A DNA stretch of 64,000 nucleotides from Microsaccharimonas sp964523145 (GTDB lineage Bacteria > Patescibacteriota > Saccharimonadia > Saccharimonadales > Saccharimonadaceae). A program made the translations under genes and the position numbers. Shown here piece after piece: positions 60,854-64,000 of this stretch. Location of the stretch: positions 15,682 through 79,681 of the forward strand of contig CAZFYB010000005.1 of assembly GCA_964523145.1 (NCBI GenBank), read 5' to 3'. Under the pieces are notes generated by a model. That model had not been told where the DNA came from. It worked only from the letters and a program-made list of their open reading frames with translations, and did no database searches. Each line of letters starts with the position of its first letter. Positions within the stretch are counted from its first letter, which is position 1.

Positions 60854-63220
60854 TTAGCCGACTTGCATTTGTTCTTGTCGAGTATCTTGCTCTTCACGCC
60901 GCCTTACTTGAATTCGTTCATACAGTCTAGAGGTAAATTCTTGTGGAATCCTAGCGAGCCTTCCATCATAAGAATAACGCCTTAAGTCACTTTCGATTAT
61001 ATAAACATCTCGCCCTAAGTTCACTTTATTAGCCACCATGCGCGGATCCGCACCACCCTCAAGAAGACTAAAAGCATAAACTAAGGCAACTTCATCTCCG
61101 GTTACTGTTTCAATAATTTCTTGAGCATTAAAGTTCAGGTTTCGGTCTTTAGCATCACCTAGGCTTCGCACCTTATCTATAGGGCGCAAGCTATCGAATA
61201 CCTCTTGGGTATCAAGTTCCGCGCCAGCCTTATTAAGCTTATCTATTTCACGGAACCTATCCTCAGCATCGATATGAGCAAGGATTTCGTCAATAGGAAT
61301 ACCCAGCTTTACATATGTTCCAAACTCTTTTGCAACAAAGTACGAAGTATTAACATCAAGCAGTACTCTTGGGTCAACACCTCGTTCTACGAAAGTATCA
61401 AAATATAAATAATTTTCTTGACCGATATATTTTGCAACAAGTTCAGGATTAACACCTGCATCAATGAAACGATCCATTCCATTTCTTCCGTCAAGGATGC
61501 GGGTAAATTGATTGGGAGTTATGCGCGCCAGTACACTATCCATAAACTCTTGGTCACTCATACCGCCCGCGAGAAAAGATTTCGCATTTAAGATAACCTT
61601 TTTGCCAGGTTGAGTTTCATTTTTAAATATTTCGTCAAAAACGAGCGAGACATCCGCACCAGCCTTGATGAAATCTGCTATTTGATGGCCGTCTGCTACT
61701 CGTACAAACGAGGGAATTAATTCATTAATATCTCGACTATACCCAGCAGCCCGAAGAGATTCAACGTAAACAGCTTGGTGAAAATCGGTTAATTTATCAG
61801 CAATTTCATCTACCATCAAAGAGGCACCAGCGGCTTGAAGATCTTGGAAGTACTTTAATTTTTGACGAGGACTCAGACGTTTTGCTATGGTTTTTGCATC
61901 ATAACCTGCTTTGATCCACCTAGAGGGATTGTGCCTTATCTCATCACCGCTTACAAGAAGAGTCCTCGCAACATTCTCACCCATAACTTCAGCTAGAATT
62001 TTTACATGCTCATCTTTATCTTTTTTGAACTGTTCAGGGCGAGGGTCACGTGCGTACGTATCAAAATATTTAATTTGTCGATCATTTTCGTATAAGAACA
62101 AAATTTCTTCGACAGTAAATGGTTCACCGGCTTGAAATTTTTTATCCATTTCAATTAATTTACGCTTATCCTCAAATGCCTCAAGGTACTCTTCGCCGCC
62201 CTTCTGGGTTCTCAGTTTGTCTTCTACGGCCGGTACGAGCGCATCTTCAAGGTACTGGTTCGAACCACCTTTTAAGCCAGATACTTCTACCACTTTCCCA
62301 TCAGGATCCAAGCGAATTGAAGCACAGGCAGTTGGGCTTAATAAGCCAGTTTCAGGATCTCTTAAATGAAAGAGGATGAATTTCCCTCCGCCTTTAGTAT
62401 ATTGTTTCGCCATACCCTCACCCGCAATACACCACGGAGTTCCGCTTGACGCCTCAGTAATTTCATTGATATGTTCGGCCGTATACTCTTTCCATTCACC
62501 TTCCACATCTTCGGGGCGCTCTGGAGTCGGCATAATAACTTTCTGCTCTAACAGTGCCTGACTATATAGCTTATTGAAATTACTATTTTGAATAAGTTTT
62601 TGTATGTCCGCCGTCCTATTAGTAGTATTTTCTTCAACTGATACTAATTCATACACCTTAGCTAAGGCTGCTGCGTTTAGCTCAGGATAAGGGGCAACCG
62701 TTCCAGACGAACGCCTCCCGTACATACTTTTAGTTTTGTCAAAAGTACTCATTTTTGACATACCATCCCATGCATAGAATTTAAACCATACCGGATATTG
62801 ATCTTCGATACTCTCAAAATATTTGCTCCAAGATTCAAGCCCTGTGCGCTGAGCATCTTGTATCTGCTCGGTAAGTGCTCTGCGTTCTTGAAGGCCAATA
62901 CGAATATCTCCCTGCCCTTCATCGCGCGCCCTTTGCTCCTGCTGTCCCCAATATGCCTCTGGTATAGCCTCATTATCTATTATCATCTCATTCACCGCGG
63001 CTTTCCATACTCGCTCCTCTACGCCGTCTCTCGCAAGGAGGTTCTCGAGCCTAAGAATATGAGCGCCAATTTTCTTTTCGCTATTCGTGCCTACTTTTTC
63101 AAACCCATGACTTATAGCATGTTGAACAGAAGCCTCTACCCGCTCATCTTGAGCAAGACGGGGCATAAGCCTATTTAACTGAGCTGCTTCGGCAATGGTT
63201 TGTTTGGGTATTTCTGGCAT
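60854..63220 (-). CDS. Large helical-repeat protein of unknown function
   Basis: A 788-residue soluble protein without a signal peptide. Residues about 245-345 contain SSGTPWCIAGEGMAKQYTKG and an FILFHLRDPETG strand, which resembles a segment found in some phage and plasmid polyvalent proteins (judged by eye). Residues about 415-740 form alpha-alpha repeats of about 30 residues with recurring LxxAGADxxxVxD-type cores. The C-terminus is charged. It is next to the rRNA genes, has a -10-like TATAAA about 10 nt before the ATG, and has no clear operon partner. Confidence 0.8.
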   Translation of the reverse strand: MPEIPKQTIAEAAQLNRLMPRLAQDERVEASVQHAISHGFEKVGTNSEKKIGAHILRLENLLARDGVEERVWKAAVNEMIIDNEAIPEAYWGQQEQRARDEGQGDIRIGLQERRALTEQIQDAQRTGLESWSKYFESIEDQYPVWFKFYAWDGMSKMSTFDKTKSMYGRRSSGTVAPYPELNAAALAKVYELVSVEENTTNRTADIQKLIQNSNFNKLYSQALLEQKVIMPTPERPEDVEGEWKEYTAEHINEITEASSGTPWCIAGEGMAKQYTKGGGKFILFHLRDPETGLLSPTACASIRLDPDGKVVEVSGLKGGSNQYLEDALVPAVEDKLRTQKGGEEYLEAFEDKRKLIEMDKKFQAGEPFTVEEILFLYENDRQIKYFDTYARDPRPEQFKKDKDEHVKILAEVMGENVARTLLVSGDEIRHNPSRWIKAGYDAKTIAKRLSPRQKLKYFQDLQAAGASLMVDEIADKLTDFHQAVYVESLRAAGYSRDINELIPSFVRVADGHQIADFIKAGADVSLVFDEIFKNETQPGKKVILNAKSFLAGGMSDQEFMDSVLARITPNQFTRILDGRNGMDRFIDAGVNPELVAKYIGQENYLYFDTFVERGVDPRVLLDVNTSYFVAKEFGTYVKLGIPIDEILAHIDAEDRFREIDKLNKAGAELDTQEVFDSLRPIDKVRSLGDAKDRNLNFNAQEIIETVTGDEVALVYAFSLLEGGADPRMVANKVNLGRDVYIIESDLRRYSYDGRLARIPQEFTSRLYERIQVRRREEQDTRQEQMQVG

Positions 63221-63293
63221 GTTTTTATGTTTTATACTTTAAAATAATTGTACCATAAAAGGGTAATCTTACCGCGAGCGGTTTACGACAAAG

Positions 63294-63324
63294 AAAAAAG
63301 CCCTCCTATTCGGAGAGCTTTTTT
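63294..63324 (-). terminator. rRNA operon terminator
   Basis: A GC-rich stem (GCTCTCC/GGAGGGC) flanked by T and A runs on both sides, just past the 5S gene. Confidence 0.85.
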
Positions 63325-63328
63325 ATAA

Positions 63329-63437
63329 TTCGGCACCGTGCTAGTTTCCCACTTGTGGCAGTATAATCGCCGCTGCTGAGCTTGACTTCTGTGTTCGGAA
63401 TGGGAACAGGTATTTCCTCAGCGCCATGGGCACCGAA
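63329..63437 (-). rRNA. rrf: 5S ribosomal RNA
   Basis: About 109 nt. The minus strand has the canonical CCATTCCGAACACAGAAG and TACTGC blocks, and the 5' and 3' ends (TTCGGTGCC and GGTGCCGAA) pair to form helix I. Confidence 0.95.
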
Positions 63438-63684
63438 GTAAGGTTTCGCGAGCACTTTGCGCTGATATTACAAATCAGTGGGCCGGAAAACCTTGCTTCG
63501 ATGCCAATTGTTCGTATAGCCCAAAGGCTATAAAACTATTGTATCGATGCATGATGAAAGAACGCTTAAAAGATTGACGTTCTTAGTAAAAATAATAGTT
63601 TACACTATTGATTTTCACCAATTACTCGTTAAGTCTACCTTATCACCTCAGTTAATTAAAACTAACAGTTGGTGAAAAGGACAT
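63438..63684 (-). other. 23S-5S spacer without tRNA
   Basis: No tRNA seen. It contains inverted repeats TTTTCACCAA/TTGGTGAAAA (63612-63621 and 63669-63678) and smaller stems AAGAACG/CGTTCTT and ATAGCC/GGCTAT, which may guide processing. Confidence 0.7.

Positions 63685-64000
<316 letters not shown>

Overview
The window looks like part of the chromosome of a Patescibacteria (CPR) member, most likely Candidatus Saccharibacteria (TM7). This is inferred from gene content and protein style, not from a database match. Supporting signs are a small, tightly packed set of information-processing and cell-envelope genes, several shortened housekeeping enzymes (prolyl-tRNA synthetase without an editing insertion, short adenylate kinase, NrdR without zinc cysteines), many near-identical prepilin N-termini, and Gram-positive-like envelope genes (LytR-CpsA-Psr protein, an LPXTG-type protein, a CAP protein, a DUF3152 protein). 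TAA, TAG and TGA all act as stops, so the genetic code looks standard. No metabolic pathway is present beyond translation, division, envelope and DNA maintenance.
Layout. 1-5.4 kb: a cut prepilin, a MacB-like ABC pair, an FMN reductase, lysS and greA. 5.5-9.9 kb: an frr-uppS-rseP-CPBP protease-proS operon, all on the minus strand. 10-13 kb: a leaderless cyclase-like gene, then rpsB-tsf behind a structured leader. 13-15.7 kb: a 38-residue Cys-rich peptide gene, then rpmE2-prfA-prmC on plus. 15.7-21.9 kb: envelope genes (LCP protein, lepB, CAP protein) with parAB and rplU. 22-25.4 kb: two surface proteins sharing an unusual C-terminal AWYWW membrane signal. 25.4-28.2 kb: an accessory segment with two small zinc-peptidase/acidic genes, a J-domain-like operon and a GC-rich orphan gene, driven by consensus promoters. 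28.2-34.6 kb: a LiaF-like protein, then ftsZ-nrdR-trx-VKOR and a T-box-controlled ileS. 34.6-36.6 kb: an island splitting ftsA from ftsZ, with a degenerate tRNA-like gene, a stand-alone primase-type zinc finger protein, an orphan protein and a decayed copy of the ftsA 3' end. 36.6-43.3 kb: ftsA, map, adk, rpsU, YqeY and five prepilins, one carrying a PA14 domain. 43.4-51.7 kb: ABC-2 exporter, recJ, a phosphoribosyltransferase, priA, def and fmt. 51.7-57.1 kb: infB, an S1-domain protein, an LPXTG protein, a ROK kinase and a KGG protein. 57.2-63.2 kb: a candidate small RNA, a DUF3152 protease-like protein, an M14 carboxypeptidase and a 788-residue repeat protein. 63.3-64 kb: 5S rRNA and the 3' end of 23S rRNA.
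How it works together. Most genes serve translation, division and the cell surface. The surface set (prepilins with CBM-like or PA14 heads, LPXTG and AWYWW proteins, secreted zinc proteins) fits an organism that attaches to other cells. A recurring feature is a -10 hexamer placed only about 6-13 nt before the start codon, which implies many leaderless mRNAs. Genes inside operons, and the accessory genes, use clear Shine-Dalgarno sites instead.
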